Below are positions 42,480-51,722 of a DNA stretch of 64,000 nucleotides, piece after piece. The first letter of the stretch is position 1. Every line of letters begins with the position of its first letter. A program made the position numbers and the translations under genes. The stretch lies in NCBI RefSeq assembly GCF_017948485.1, contig NZ_JAFFSX010000021.1:62001-126000 (forward strand). The letters are read 5' to 3'. This stretch comes from Streptomyces sp. GESEQ-35. Lineage in GTDB: Bacteria; Actinomycetota; Actinomycetes; Streptomycetales; Streptomycetaceae. The notes under the pieces are model-generated. The model ran no database searches. It was not told the DNA's origin and was given only the letters and a program-made list of their open reading frames with translations.

Positions 42480-42990
42480 AGCGCCGGGCACTCCGTGTGC
42501 CGCTTCTCCTGGTCGGCCTGGCCCGGCAGCGCTTGTCGCCGTCCGGCGACTGCCGGAGGTACGAAGATGTTGGTACGCGTCGAACGACTTGCCGTTCATG
42601 TCCACTGCGCCTGTGGGACCACGGCTGCTTCGCGCTCCAGTTGATCGCGGCCTTCACGTCGGCCTGCTTGCCGGGTTCGCCGAAGTCGGGACAGCCGGTG
42701 GAACGGTCGAACCCGCGCGTATAAACCATCACGAAGGCGTAGCCGTGCCCTTGTCGAACAGGTCGGTGCCCCTCGTGAAGTTCTGGAAGCGCTTGGACGG
42801 ACCGGTGCGCTCCCAGCCTTCGGGCCCGAGCTCCCCGGAGTACCCCAGTACGAGAGTGCGAGCTCGTCGACAGGCTGACCGACGCTTTCTTGCCGTTGGG
42901 CAGCTCTACCGGAAGCAGGATGTCGGGGACGCCGCGCCCGACGCGGTTGCGACCGTGCTGGCCAGCGGGCGAACGGGCCCCACCCAGAGC
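42480..42990 (-). pseudogene. Broken S15/CocE-type hydrolase, paralogue of 12686-14446
   Basis: The minus strand keeps DILLPVELPNGKKASVSLST and GYAFVMVYTRGFDRSTGCPD, FGEPGKQADVKAAINW and AKQPWS. These are recognisable counterparts of DVLLPEKLPAGAK, GYAFVMVDTRGFGGSTGC and QADVKAAIDWIARQPWS in the intact enzyme. Frameshifts follow, and the nucleophile region and C-terminal half are cut off by the IS982 remnant. It lies directly downstream of the secreted-protein gene at 43354, which has the same operator type as the intact hydrolase. Confidence 0.8.
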
Positions 42991-43099
42991 CTGCGGCCCG
43001 AACGGCAGGAGACGGACCGGGCTGTTGGTGAGACAACGGGGAGCGGCCACCCTGCGCAGCGCGCCAGGGTGGCCGCCTCTTCTGCGCCTTGCGAAGCGG

Positions 43100-43354
43100 T
43101 CAGCGCACCCAGACGGTGTACTCGGCGCGACCACCCGGACCGTCGCACCACACCTCGTCATACCCGTTGTGCTGGGCGTTCGGCAGCTCCTCAGCCTCGC
43201 ACTGCCTCTTCGAGTCATACGTCATACCGCCAGCCACGTGCCAGCCGCTGCCGGGTGGGGGGACGGCGACTGCGCTGGTGGCGGTCAGCGGGACTGCTAT
43301 CGCTGCGGCGCCGACGGCGAGGCCGACGGTGATGCGGGAACGCCACGACTTCAT
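43100..43354 (-). CDS. Small secreted protein with one disulfide
   Basis: 84 residues from ATG 43354, with GAAGGAG ideally spaced. The signal peptide (SRITVGLAVGAAAIAVPLTA, cleavage after AVA) leaves about 55 residues with two Cys (RQCEAEEL, EVWCDGPG) and an aromatic end (GRAEYTVWVR). Possibly an extracellular inhibitor or binding peptide; no family recognised. A 31-bp composite operator sits 107 bp upstream (43461-43491), and a broken S15 hydrolase gene follows in the same direction. Confidence 0.75.
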   Translation of the reverse strand: MKSWRSRITVGLAVGAAAIAVPLTATSAVAVPPPGSGWHVAGGMTYDSKRQCEAEELPNAQHNGYDEVWCDGPGGRAEYTVWVR

Positions 43355-43460
43355 GAGCTCTCCTTCTGTTGGCTGCACTGTCCCTAGGTAAAGCACCCGG
43401 GATCCGTGCGTGGTGCCTCTGCGGCTTGCAGCGTGTCTTGATCGACACGCCCCACGGGAT

Positions 43461-43491
43461 GACACTAAGCGCCAGTTTGGCATTTAGTGAC
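43461..43491. promoter_or_regulatory. 31-bp composite operator upstream of the secreted-protein gene
   Basis: GACACTAAGCGCC (centre 43467) and GGCATTTAGTGAC (centre 43485) are 18 bp apart. They form the same imperfect 31-bp palindrome as at 14686, 28374 and 45482. Only the outer half-sites are well kept here. Confidence 0.65.
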
Positions 43492-43689
43492 TTCAATGGC
43501 CATCCTCGGTGGAGTGGCCTGAGTCACAGCAGAGTGTCTACGCTGAGGCCGTGGCAGCAGACCTTGACCGCACTCGAGAGAGTCCACGGGCCGCAAGAAG
43601 GCGGTAGGGGCTGGTAGGTGATCTGCCGTCACCTGAACGGATGGGGCTGGGGCACCCCAGCCGGTCGCTCGCTCGGCTGAACACCGTGA

Positions 43690-44210
43690 GCAAGGACTGC
43701 TCGATGCGCGGGTCTGTCCAACGTGAAGTCCATGGTGCAGGGCCTCGCCGCCGCCTGCGAACTGCAGGGCGGTCTCCAGTGGGAAGCGACCTACGACGGG
43801 CTGCGGGTCGCCGAGGCCAAGGGCGACGGCGGTGGCGATCGGCTATCCGGGCAGGACCATCGCCGACGTGCGCCGCGCACCTCGAAGGCGGGCCACGGCT
43901 ACCCAGGCCCGCGAGCACCGCATCAGCCATGGCGCCGTGCGCACCGCTGTGGTCGACCTCATGCCCGACCACAGCGCGGCCGACCACCAGGCCACACCTG
44001 CCACGGGCAGTCGTCACCCTCGATACGCCGGGCAAGTTCGCCGAATTCCTCCGCGTGACCGAGCTGGACGACGCCGAGTGGGCCACTCCACCGCCGCTCC
44101 CGCCGTGCACTGCCGAGCCGTTTGACGGCCCCCAGGGCGCCCCGACCGTCCCGGGTGAAGCGCAAGGCCCGCCGGGAGTACGAGATGGTCGGTTGCGGTT
44201 CCGGTGACGT
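43690..44210 (+). pseudogene. Decayed HTH/recombinase-like gene
   Basis: Three plus-strand frames give NVKSMVQGLAAACELQG and TYDGLRVAEAKG, then PGRTIADV and SHGAVRTAVVDLMPDHSAAD (HTH-like), then VVTLDTPGKFAEFLRVTELD. These resemble the C-terminal linker and HTH of a serine recombinase or plasmid-type recombinase. At least two frameshifts interrupt it. The family is a tentative reading. Confidence 0.35.
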
Positions 44211-44570
44211 CGGCCAGACGGCCAGGAAAGCTCGCTGCGGCGTGATGGGTTCCCGCTCACCGGTGGCGAATTCGCCGGTCGCGGACGGTATTTGTGGGGT
44301 GTACGGGACGCGGTCCGGGTACGGCGGTGTTCCCTTGCGGTGTTTGTCTTGCCGTGGCGCGATTTTTTCTCCGTCGCCACTCGTCACAACGACTGTGGCG
44401 CCGGCGATGATCAACCGGAGCCCAAGGGATGGACGTGAGCTCGGCACTTGGCTCCATCAGCCACCATGCGGCGAACGCGGCAACCAGAGTCTCCAGCACC
44501 GGCCTTGATGTCGCTCGATTTTACTTCGGCTCGCATTCTGCGGACGCGCGCATTTTTAGGTTTGTCCTGC

Positions 44571-45224
44571 TCAGCTCCATCCGCCGCCGACAGACCGACT
44601 GGAAAGCACCGAGTTTGACAGGGCTTTGCGCAGGCCCGGTATTTCTCGATCGAATTTCTTGGCGAGTTCCTCAAGCGTATCCTTGTGTTTGCGGCGCTCG
44701 GAACGGTTCAGTACGACCCCCATGGTCGCGTCGCTCTCCAGGGCGATCACCGGCAGTGCCACTTGCGCCAGGGGCAGAGTGGACGGGTCGGGAGTGGTGG
44801 TGACCCGCGTGCGCAATGCTTCCTGCACAGTTCGGGCCTCCTCTTCCCGCCGCAAGACAACTTTGCTTCCTCCGAGCAGACTCAAGGTGAGGCCGGTCTT
44901 CTTTTCGATAATCCCAGCAGCCGTCAGCTGGTTTTCGACCGGTTTCTCCGCCTTGTGCGCGGTGTTGTGCACCAGTGCTATCCACTTTTTCGGCCTCGCG
45001 TGCAGCTCTTCCCACACAGAGGCGAGAAACGGATCCGTCGGTGATTGGTCTCCAAGTACGCTAACCCGGCGCCCGTCGGTCTCAGCCTGTCCCGCAAGGA
45101 CTAGTTCGGTCAGGGCAGCAGCGCGCAGCCGCTGCCCGCGGAACTGCAGAAGAGTAGCCGGAAACTTGTTCTTCTTGAAGGCGTAGGCACACAGGTAGAT
45201 CTGCTGCGGAAGCGTGAGATCCAT
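44571..45224 (-). CDS. GPP34 (Golgi phosphoprotein 3)-family protein
   Basis: 217 residues from ATG 45224 (AAGGAG five bases upstream). Begins DLTLPQQIYLCAYAFKKNKF; the family core follows (FRGQRLRAAALTELVLAGQ, RPKKWIALVHNTAHKAEKPV, LALAQVAL-like PLAQVALPVIALESDATMGV) and a charged C-terminal helix. In eukaryotes the fold binds PI4P. The bacterial members are common in actinomycetes, with unknown, possibly membrane-associated, roles. Its promoter region is shared with the S9 peptidase and contains two operators of the GTCACTnAGTGAC type. Confidence 0.85.
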   Translation of the reverse strand: MDLTLPQQIYLCAYAFKKNKFPATLLQFRGQRLRAAALTELVLAGQAETDGRRVSVLGDQSPTDPFLASVWEELHARPKKWIALVHNTAHKAEKPVENQLTAAGIIEKKTGLTLSLLGGSKVVLRREEEARTVQEALRTRVTTTPDPSTLPLAQVALPVIALESDATMGVVLNRSERRKHKDTLEELAKKFDREIPGLRKALSNSVLSSRSVGGGWS

Positions 45225-45481
45225 GTGAACTCCTTGAATACGTGGTAACAGGGCCAGTTCCTACTACATGGCGCGATCTACAAGGGTCGTTGACGGCATT
45301 TTGGGTTCGCCGACCTCGGCCGTCGACCTGTCGGCGTAGCGCTTTTCCTGACTCGACGGGACTGCAGCCGCTCGAAGGCGCCATGAATCCGCACCACGGT
45401 CACCCGACTCACAGCAGGAAGCTCGTGATCTTCATGGCCGTCAACTCTCCCGAAGTGCATCTTGCGCGACCTCACCATCGT

Positions 45482-45512
45482 GTCACTAACTGCAACACTG
45501 ACATTTAGTGAC
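45482..45512. promoter_or_regulatory. 31-bp composite operator between GPP34 and the S9 peptidase
   Basis: GTCACTAACTGCA (centre 45488) and GACATTTAGTGAC (centre 45506) are spaced 18 bp, with the same 31-bp layout as three other sites. It lies 258 bp upstream of GPP34 and 276 bp upstream of the peptidase. Confidence 0.75.
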
Positions 45513-45641
45513 GGCATTGCCTACATCTCGCGCATGTGACCTGCGCCACGAGTGCACTGCCGGCCGAGCGGTCACCCAGGGGAGGTGGGGCTGTAATCGA
45601 CGGCCCGCAGCGGCTGGGCGTGCGGCGCACTTGCCATTGCT

Positions 45642-45670
45642 GTCACTTAGTGACAATGTCATTAAGTGAC
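45642..45670. promoter_or_regulatory. 29-bp double palindrome upstream of the S9 peptidase
   Basis: A perfect GTCACTTAGTGAC (45642-45654) is followed by GTCATTAAGTGAC (45658-45670), with centres 16 bp apart. The whole 29 bp is itself a nearly perfect palindrome. It ends 117 bp before the peptidase ATG. Confidence 0.8.
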
Positions 45671-45787
45671 AGCCTTCGATCGCTGAACGGTGACCGGCTC
45701 CAGGCTGCGGACCCACTCAGAGCCCTTGCGGACCATCATCAGGGCCTCATCACTCGCTGTCCGGGGACAGCCACAGGAAGGACCCAC

Positions 45788-47680
45788 ATGGCACTGCCGA
45801 AGCCGATCAGCGTCGAGGATTTCTTTGCCCCTCCCGTCCGTTCGAGGGCCTCCCTCTCGCCGGACGGCACCAAGATCGCGTACCTGGCTCCTTGGGGAAA
45901 CCACCTGAACCTGTGGATCGAGAGTGTCGACGCGCCCGGGGACGCGCGGCGGGTCACCTCCGAGGACCGCAACCTGCTGAGCTACCACTGGACCGACGAT
46001 CCGAGGTGGCTGCTCTATACCCGGGACCAGGGGGGCGACGAGAACCGGCACCTGTACCGCGTCGATCTCGAAGACCCGGACGCAGCGGCTACCGACCTCA
46101 CCCCCTTTCCCGGCGCACGCATCATGGATCTGAAGCTGCCCGCCGGGCGGCCGGGGAAGGCGGTGTTCTCCTCGAACAGCAGGAATCCCGCCACGTTCGA
46201 CCTCTTGGAGCTGGACATCGCAACCGGTGACCTGCGGACCCTCGCAGAGAACACCGGAGGCGCTGCCACCACCCTTTTCTATGGCGGCAGCGGAGACCCC
46301 TTCACCAGCGACGTCACCGAACAGGGCGACCTCAACCTCTCGCGCTGGAACGAGGCCACGCAAACGTTGCGCCACATCGCGCAGTTCGACGGTGCCGACT
46401 ATCCGCTGGGCGTCTATCCGCTGGAAGTTACCGCCGACGCCGGCGGCGTTCTCTTCGGTTCGAACCGGGGCTCGGACAGACTCCGCCTGGCCCGGCTGGA
46501 TGCAGAAACCGGCGAGGAGACGGAGGTCGACTCCCACCCGCAGTACGACCTGGACACACGAGCCCGTGTCTTTCCCGCACTGCCCTCGCCGCTCATCTTC
46601 AGCCGACGTACCGGCGAGCTCATCGGAGTTCGCTACCTCGGGGAACGACTGGTGATCAACGCACTGGACCCGCACTTCGCCGAGGTCTTGGAGAACCTGA
46701 GGAATCTGTCCGATGGCGACCTGGCCCACATCTCGTCCGACGAGAGCGAGCTGCGGTGGGTCGTCAGCTTCACCCACGACCGCGATCCCGGGGCCACATA
46801 CTTCTACGACCACTCCTCGGGCGAGAGTCGCCTACTGTTCCGGCCCCTTGGCCACCTGGACCCCGAGCAGCTGGCACCGATGACACCGGTGACGATCACC
46901 GCTCGGGACGGTCTCGCGCTCCCCTCCCACCTGACACTGCCAATCGGGACAGAGCCGCACCGGCTGCCGCTGGTCCTGCTTGTGCACGGCGGTCCCTGGG
47001 ACCGAGACAGCTGGGGGTTCAACCCTCTCGTCCAACTGCTGGCCAACCGGGGCTACGCGGTGCTTCAGGTGAACTTCCGCAGCTCCACGGGGTACGGCAA
47101 GTCGTTCATGAAGGCCGGCATCGGGGAGCTGGCCGGCAAAATGCACGACGACCTGATCGACGGTGTGAACTGGGCCATCCAGCAGGGATATGCGGACCCG
47201 GACCGGGTGGCGATCTTGGGCGGCTCCTACGGTGGCTATGCGGCACTGGTCGGAGTCACCTTCACGCCCGATGTCTTCGCCGCTGCGGTGGACATCTTCG
47301 GGGTCTCTGACCTCGCCAACTTCCTGCGCAACCAGCCGGATTTCGTCCGGCCGGCCCTTGCCGCCAACTGGTTCCGCTGGGTCGGCGACCCCGCGGATCC
47401 GCAGCAGGAGGTTGACATGCTGGCCCGCTCACCGATCAGCCGGGTGGACCAGGTCCGTACACCGCTGCTCATCGCCCAGGGCGCCAACGACGCCCGGGTA
47501 GCGCAGGCAGAATCCGACAACATGGTCCAGGCTCTCCGGGCACGTGGGGTCCCCGTCGAGTACATACTCATGGTGGACGAAGGGCACTCCATCGAGAACC
47601 CGGAGAACTTGATCGCTGTGTACCGCGCCGTGGAGCGTTTCTTGGACGAGCATCTCGGACACGGCCGGGACGCTACGTAG
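45788..47680 (+). CDS. S9 prolyl-oligopeptidase-family peptidase
   Basis: 630 residues from ATG 45788 (GGAAGGA upstream). N-terminal beta-propeller of about 360 residues (VRSRASLSPDGTKIAYLAPW, LLYTRDQGGDENRHLYRV). The C-terminal alpha/beta domain has LVLLVHGGPWDRDSWGFNPL, GGSYGGYAALVG with the nucleophile Ser near residue 480, GANDARV with Asp, and DEGHSI with His. No signal peptide, so cytosolic cleavage of oligopeptides or acyl-peptides. Two predicted TetR operators lie upstream. Confidence 0.92.
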   Translation: MALPKPISVEDFFAPPVRSRASLSPDGTKIAYLAPWGNHLNLWIESVDAPGDARRVTSEDRNLLSYHWTDDPRWLLYTRDQGGDENRHLYRVDLEDPDAAATDLTPFPGARIMDLKLPAGRPGKAVFSSNSRNPATFDLLELDIATGDLRTLAENTGGAATTLFYGGSGDPFTSDVTEQGDLNLSRWNEATQTLRHIAQFDGADYPLGVYPLEVTADAGGVLFGSNRGSDRLRLARLDAETGEETEVDSHPQYDLDTRARVFPALPSPLIFSRRTGELIGVRYLGERLVINALDPHFAEVLENLRNLSDGDLAHISSDESELRWVVSFTHDRDPGATYFYDHSSGESRLLFRPLGHLDPEQLAPMTPVTITARDGLALPSHLTLPIGTEPHRLPLVLLVHGGPWDRDSWGFNPLVQLLANRGYAVLQVNFRSSTGYGKSFMKAGIGELAGKMHDDLIDGVNWAIQQGYADPDRVAILGGSYGGYAALVGVTFTPDVFAAAVDIFGVSDLANFLRNQPDFVRPALAANWFRWVGDPADPQQEVDMLARSPISRVDQVRTPLLIAQGANDARVAQAESDNMVQALRARGVPVEYILMVDEGHSIENPENLIAVYRAVERFLDEHLGHGRDAT

Positions 47681-48266
47681 CCGTCGTCCGGGCCGTGGCG
47701 GCAGGCGGTCGGCGGTCGGCGTAAGGAAATCCGTGAGGACCCGCAGCCCGGAGGCCGCATTCTCCGCGGCCGCCATTAGCGGATGCTCTGTCCAGCGGCT
47801 GCGGAGGTGTTGTGGGAAGCGGCGGCGGGGAAGCGCGAGGCGTGAGCGCCTGAGGGAAACACAGCGAACCGGAACGGAGCCCGCGCAGCCATAGCCAAGA
47901 TGTGGGAAAGCTACCGAAGCCTCCCTGCGCTTCGCCGGGGGGCACCCCTGATAGGACCCTCCGACGGCGGCCGTGCCCGTGCTGCGCACCTATGTCTCGC
48001 GGCTGTGCAAGAGCCTGGAGCCCGACCGGGCGGCCGACGAGTCCCGGGCCGTGATTGTCTCCGTCATCGACAGATACCTGGCCTTCGCTGTGCCTAAAGT
48101 GGGCGAGACGGCGCTGGCCGCGATAGAGGCAATTGCGTGCGAACCTATTCGGACGGCACCTACCGCGTGGTGGCACACCTGGAGAAGGAGGATGTGTCGG
48201 AGGACGTCGGGGAGATCGCGCCGGGTACCTATCGCACGTCCGGGGGACCTGTCGGACTTCTACGAC
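47681..48266. other. Spacer and upstream end of an IS110 element
   Basis: No intact gene. The frame 47973-48170 encodes VLRTYVSRLCKSLEPDRAAD and VSVIDRYLAFAVPKVGETAL, possibly the end of a lost regulatory gene. GGCACCTACCGCGTG (48155) and GGTACCTATCGCACG (48224) are similar and may belong to the non-coding IS110 end, where a bridge RNA would be encoded, but I see no clear stems. Confidence 0.4.
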
Positions 48267-49062
48267 GTGGATGTCTTCCTCGGCCTGGACGTCGGCAAGA
48301 CGGCCCACCACGGCCACGGCCTCACCCCGGCCGGGAAGAAGATCCTCGACAAGCCTCTGCCCAACAGCGAGCCCAAACTGCGGGCCGTCTTCGACAAGTT
48401 GACCGCGAAGTTCGGCACGGTCCTGGTGATCGTGGACCAGCCCGCTTCCATCGGTGCCCTGCCCCTGACCGTCGCGCGGGATGCCGGCTGCAAGGTCGCC
48501 TACCTGCCCGGACTGGCCATGCGCCGGATCGCCGACCTTTACCCAGGAGAGGCCAAGACCGACGCGAAGGACGCGGCGGTGATCGCAGACGCCGCCCGCA
48601 CCATGCCGCACACCCTGCGCTCGCTGGAACTGACCGACGAGATCACCGCCGAGCTGAACGTGCTCGTGGCTTCGACCAGGACCTCGCGGCCGAGGCGACC
48701 CGCGCGTCCAACCGGATACGGGGCCTGCTCACCCAGTTCCACCCCAGCGTGGAACGCGTCCTCGGCCCGCGCCTGGACCACCAGGCCGTGACCTGGCTGC
48801 TGGAGCGCTACGGGTCCCCGGCCGCGCTGCGCAAGGCCGGACGGCGCAGACTCGTCGAGCTGATCCGGCCCAAGGCCCCGCGCATGGCAGCCCGGCTGAT
48901 CGACGACGTCTTCGACGCCCTCGACGAGCAGACCGTCGTGGTCCCGGGGACCGGCACCCTCGACATCGTCGTGCCCTCCCTGGCCCGCTTGCTCGGCGCC
49001 GTCCATGAACAGCGCCGGGCCCTGGAGGCACAGATCAACACCCTGCTGGAGGCCCACCCTCT

Positions 49063-50281
49063 AATGCAGTGCGTACGTGCTTCCGCACCCGCTTGTTGAG
49101 ACGGGTCTGGAACGCGTGGAGCGGATGCCTCAGTTCCTTCTGACCTGTGAGGTCTCAAAAGAAGACAGGCACCGCTCTCCACGGTGAGTTTCGTGGTGGC
49201 CTGGTGGGCGTCGGGATGACTCCGAACCCTCTTCGGCACGGTGATGCCTATTGAAAGACTGGCAGCGCCCGGCGTCCTCCGACCGCCATGAAACTCGCGG
49301 GCCCACAGCGGACGTTGATGCTCGTGGTGCGAGCCCGCCGCATGGTGACCTCCCGTTCGTCTCCGCGAGCCCCCGAGCTCTAGGCCACTGCCGGCCGACA
49401 GCGAACTCGCCCAGGCTGTCGTTGTGCTCGCCCGCGCCCAGCAAGACGCCGTCTGGCGCCGCCAGCAGGCCGCCAACCAGCTCCGCTCGCTGTTACGCGA
49501 GTACTACCCCACCGCGCTCGACGCGTTCCTCACCGGCCGCAACGGCGGCCTCGCTCATCCTGAGGCCCGCGCCATTCTGGCGATCGAACCTACGCCCGCC
49601 ATCGCGGCGAAACTCACGAAACCCCAGATCCGAGCGGCTCTGAAACGTGGCGGCCGCCAGCGGTACACCGAGGCCGAGACCAAACGCCTCCAAGAAACGT
49701 TCCGGACCGACTGCGCCCACCAGCCTCCGCTCGTCGAGGAGGCCATGGGCAAGCAGATGCTTGCCCTGCTGCGCCAGCTCGACGCTGCCGCCGAAGGCGC
49801 TGAGGACCTGGCCAAGGCGGTGGAGTCACCATTTCAGGAACACCCGGACGCCGACCTGATCACCAGCTTCCCCGGCCTCGGCTCCCTGCTCGGCGCCCGG
49901 GTACTTGCCGAAGTAGGAGACGACCGCGACCGGTTCGCGGACGCACGAGCGTTGAAGGCATACTCCGGGTCGGCCCCCATCACCCGCGCGTCAGGGAAGA
50001 AACGCTACGTCGGGCGCCGATTCGTCAAGAACAACCGCCTCACTCACGCCGGCTACCTGTGGGCCTTCGCCGCCATCACCGTCTCACCAGGCGCTAACCC
50101 CACTACCGGCACCGCCGCGAACGGGGCGACTGGCACGCAGCCGCACAACGCAACCTGTTCAACCGCATGCTGGGGATGCTCTATCACTGCCTGCAAAACC
50201 GAGTCCCCTACAGCGAACAACGCGCCTTCGCACCGTTCCCCGAACCCGCCGCGGCTTGACTCTTAGCGTCGTGAGATGTCT
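49063..50281 (+). mobile_element. IS110-family element nested in another IS110
   Basis: Inserted between CCCTCT (ending 49062) and TCTTTCC (from 50279). The repeated TCT/CT is consistent with a CT core, as used by well-studied IS110 elements. Length is about 1.22 kb. The outer gene's reading frame is restored exactly by deleting it, which fixes the boundaries to within two or three bases. Confidence 0.8.
49385..50260 (+). pseudogene. IS110-family transposase (inner copy), N-terminus deleted
   Basis: Begins within the protein at LPADSELAQAVVVLARAQQD, followed by LRSLLREYYPTALDAFL and the Transposase_20 core LITSFPGLGSLLGARVLAEV, LKAYSGSAPITRASGKKRYV, THAGYLWAFAAI. A shift near 50095 moves the ending (DWHAAAQRNLFNRMLGMLYH, QRAFAPFPEPAAA) out of frame. 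About 130 N-terminal residues, including the DEDD domain, are missing. Confidence 0.85.
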
Positions 50282-50632
50282 TTCCAAAGTCCTGACCTCG
50301 ATGCCCGGCGTCGGCGTCAGGACCGCCGCAGTCCTGCTGACCACCATCGGCGACGGCACCAGCTTCCCCACCGCCGCCCACCTCGCCTCCTACGCCGGAC
50401 TCGCGCCGACGACCAGGCAATCCGGGACCTCGATCCACGGCGAACACGCACCACGCGGCGGCAACCGGCAGCTCAAACGCGCCATGTTCCTCTCCGCCTT
50501 CGCCTGCATGAACGCCGACCCGGCCTCCCGCACCTACTACGGCCGCCAGCGTGCCGGCGGCAAAACCCACACTCAGGCCCTCCTCCGCCTCGCCCGCCAA
50601 CGCATCAGCGTCCTGTTCGCCATGCTCCGCGA

Positions 50633-50755
50633 CGGCACCTTCTACGAACCCCGCGAGCCCAGGACCGCCGCCCCCGCCGCCGCATGAACCCCACACCGCC
50701 GAATCATCTCAAACCCGGCACGACAGGGTTGACGAAAGGCATAGAGGCACCCCCC
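50633..50755 (+). repeat. 123-bp direct repeat, copy A (IS110 3' end)
   Basis: The end of the outer IS110 transposase plus its non-coding right end (TTGACGAAAGGCATAGAGGC). It is repeated at 53601-53723 in the same orientation with about ten differences. The two copies flank the peptidoglycan-binding/HTH gene group. Confidence 0.85.
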
Positions 50756-50921
50756 GGCGTCGAGCGCCGGCGACCGGGATCATGGGCGCAGAGCATGTCC
50801 GGGAGAGTCGCAGGTCGGACCGTGGGGTTTCCAGAAGCCCGGAACGATCAGCTGGCAATTGTGAAGCCGCAGGTACGGAGGGGTGTGTTGGTCCCTTCGA
50901 AGGAGCCCCACCCATTGTGTT

Positions 50922-51383
50922 TCAGCTACTGCCATCACGACGTGTACAGGTGCTCATGATCTCGCCGTTGCTGCGGTGCCAAGGAAACGTTATGGCGTTA
51001 GCCGTCGCCAGCCCGTAGACACCGTCCCACAATTCGTCCTGCTCGGGGAAGAGATAGATCATCTGAACCCAGTGGAGAGCCGCAGCAGTCCGGCTTCCAT
51101 AGTCACCGTCGACCACGATGTCCCGGCCATAGCAGAACTTCAGTGCGGTCTGCAGTGCCACGACTGCGCTGTTCTTGCTTCCCTCCTTGAGGTAGCACTT
51201 CACGGTGGAGCTTGACTTAGGGATCATCATGTAGTAGGAGTACGCAGGCACCGGCTTCATCTGAACCTGCCGAGTGCACTGCGGCGTCGCGGTGCTCGCC
51301 GCACCCGCCGGCGCCACCGCCGCTCCCGCCGTGAGCAATCCGGCGGACATGAACACTGCTGCGAGCTTGAGTCCGAACTTCAT
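50922..51383 (-). CDS. Secreted peptidoglycan-binding-like protein
   Basis: 153 residues from ATG 51383. Signal peptide (KFGLKLAAVFMSAGLLTAGA, cleavage after AGA). The mature part has Cys residues at TPQCTRQ, TVKCYLKEG, KFCYGRD and STCTRRD, and a PG_binding_1-like repeat: GSKNSAVVALQTALKF followed by DIVVDGDYGSRTAAALHWVQ. Likely binds cell wall outside the membrane. It is divergent from an HTH-membrane protein whose extracellular end has the same repeat type, suggesting a functional pair. Confidence 0.78.
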   Translation of the reverse strand: MKFGLKLAAVFMSAGLLTAGAAVAPAGAASTATPQCTRQVQMKPVPAYSYYMMIPKSSSTVKCYLKEGSKNSAVVALQTALKFCYGRDIVVDGDYGSRTAAALHWVQMIYLFPEQDELWDGVYGLATANAITFPWHRSNGEIMSTCTRRDGSS

Positions 51384-51722
51384 TGGGTGTAACCCCTTTC
51401 CCTTCGGGGTCGTAGGGCGGCACCTGACGTGCCGCCGACTGGCGACATCAGAGTGCGCGGCGGGCGGCGAGGGCTGCCACGGTTGCCGCGGAAGTGACGT
51501 CCTCACGGGACGCCTCAGCCGCTGACCTGCGGGGACGCAGTCCGATGGGACCGTATGGCGGGACGGTGGGACGGGCGGTGGCCGATTTCCGTACGGGCCC
51601 GGGAACCACGTTCGGGTGCATTCCGTGGATACTTGCGTTGACTCTGATGCGGAATGCGACGGGAAACAGGGGCCGCTGGCCAGGGCCACTGGGCACAGAC
51701 CGTGAACGTGAGTGGGGGGACG

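Larger units (their letters stand above)
48267..50687 (+). pseudogene. IS110-family transposase split by a second IS110 element
   Basis: Part one (48267-49062) has the DEDD domain VDVFLGLDVGKTAHHGHGLT, LVIVDQPASIGALPL, EAKTDAKDAAVIADAART. After a one-base loss near 48670 come DLAAEATRASNRIRGLL and EAQINTLLEAHPL. Part two (50282-50687) resumes exactly with SKVLTSMPGVGVRTAAVLL, HLASYAGLAPTTRQSG and LLRLARQRISVLFAMLRDG. Removing 49063-50281 restores HPL-SKV in frame. The element's 3' non-coding end runs to about 50755. Confidence 0.88.

Noticed and set aside
43538..44447. Minus-strand frames opposite the recombinase-like remnant
   Set aside because: Arg/Pro-rich antisense character; the plus-strand pieces, although broken, show more protein-like segments.
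48155..48238. GGCACCTACCGCGTG and GGTACCTATCGCACG as bridge RNA loops of the outer IS110
   Set aside because: Similar repeats in the right place, but no closing stems could be found by eye and the stretch is also open in a plausible coding frame.
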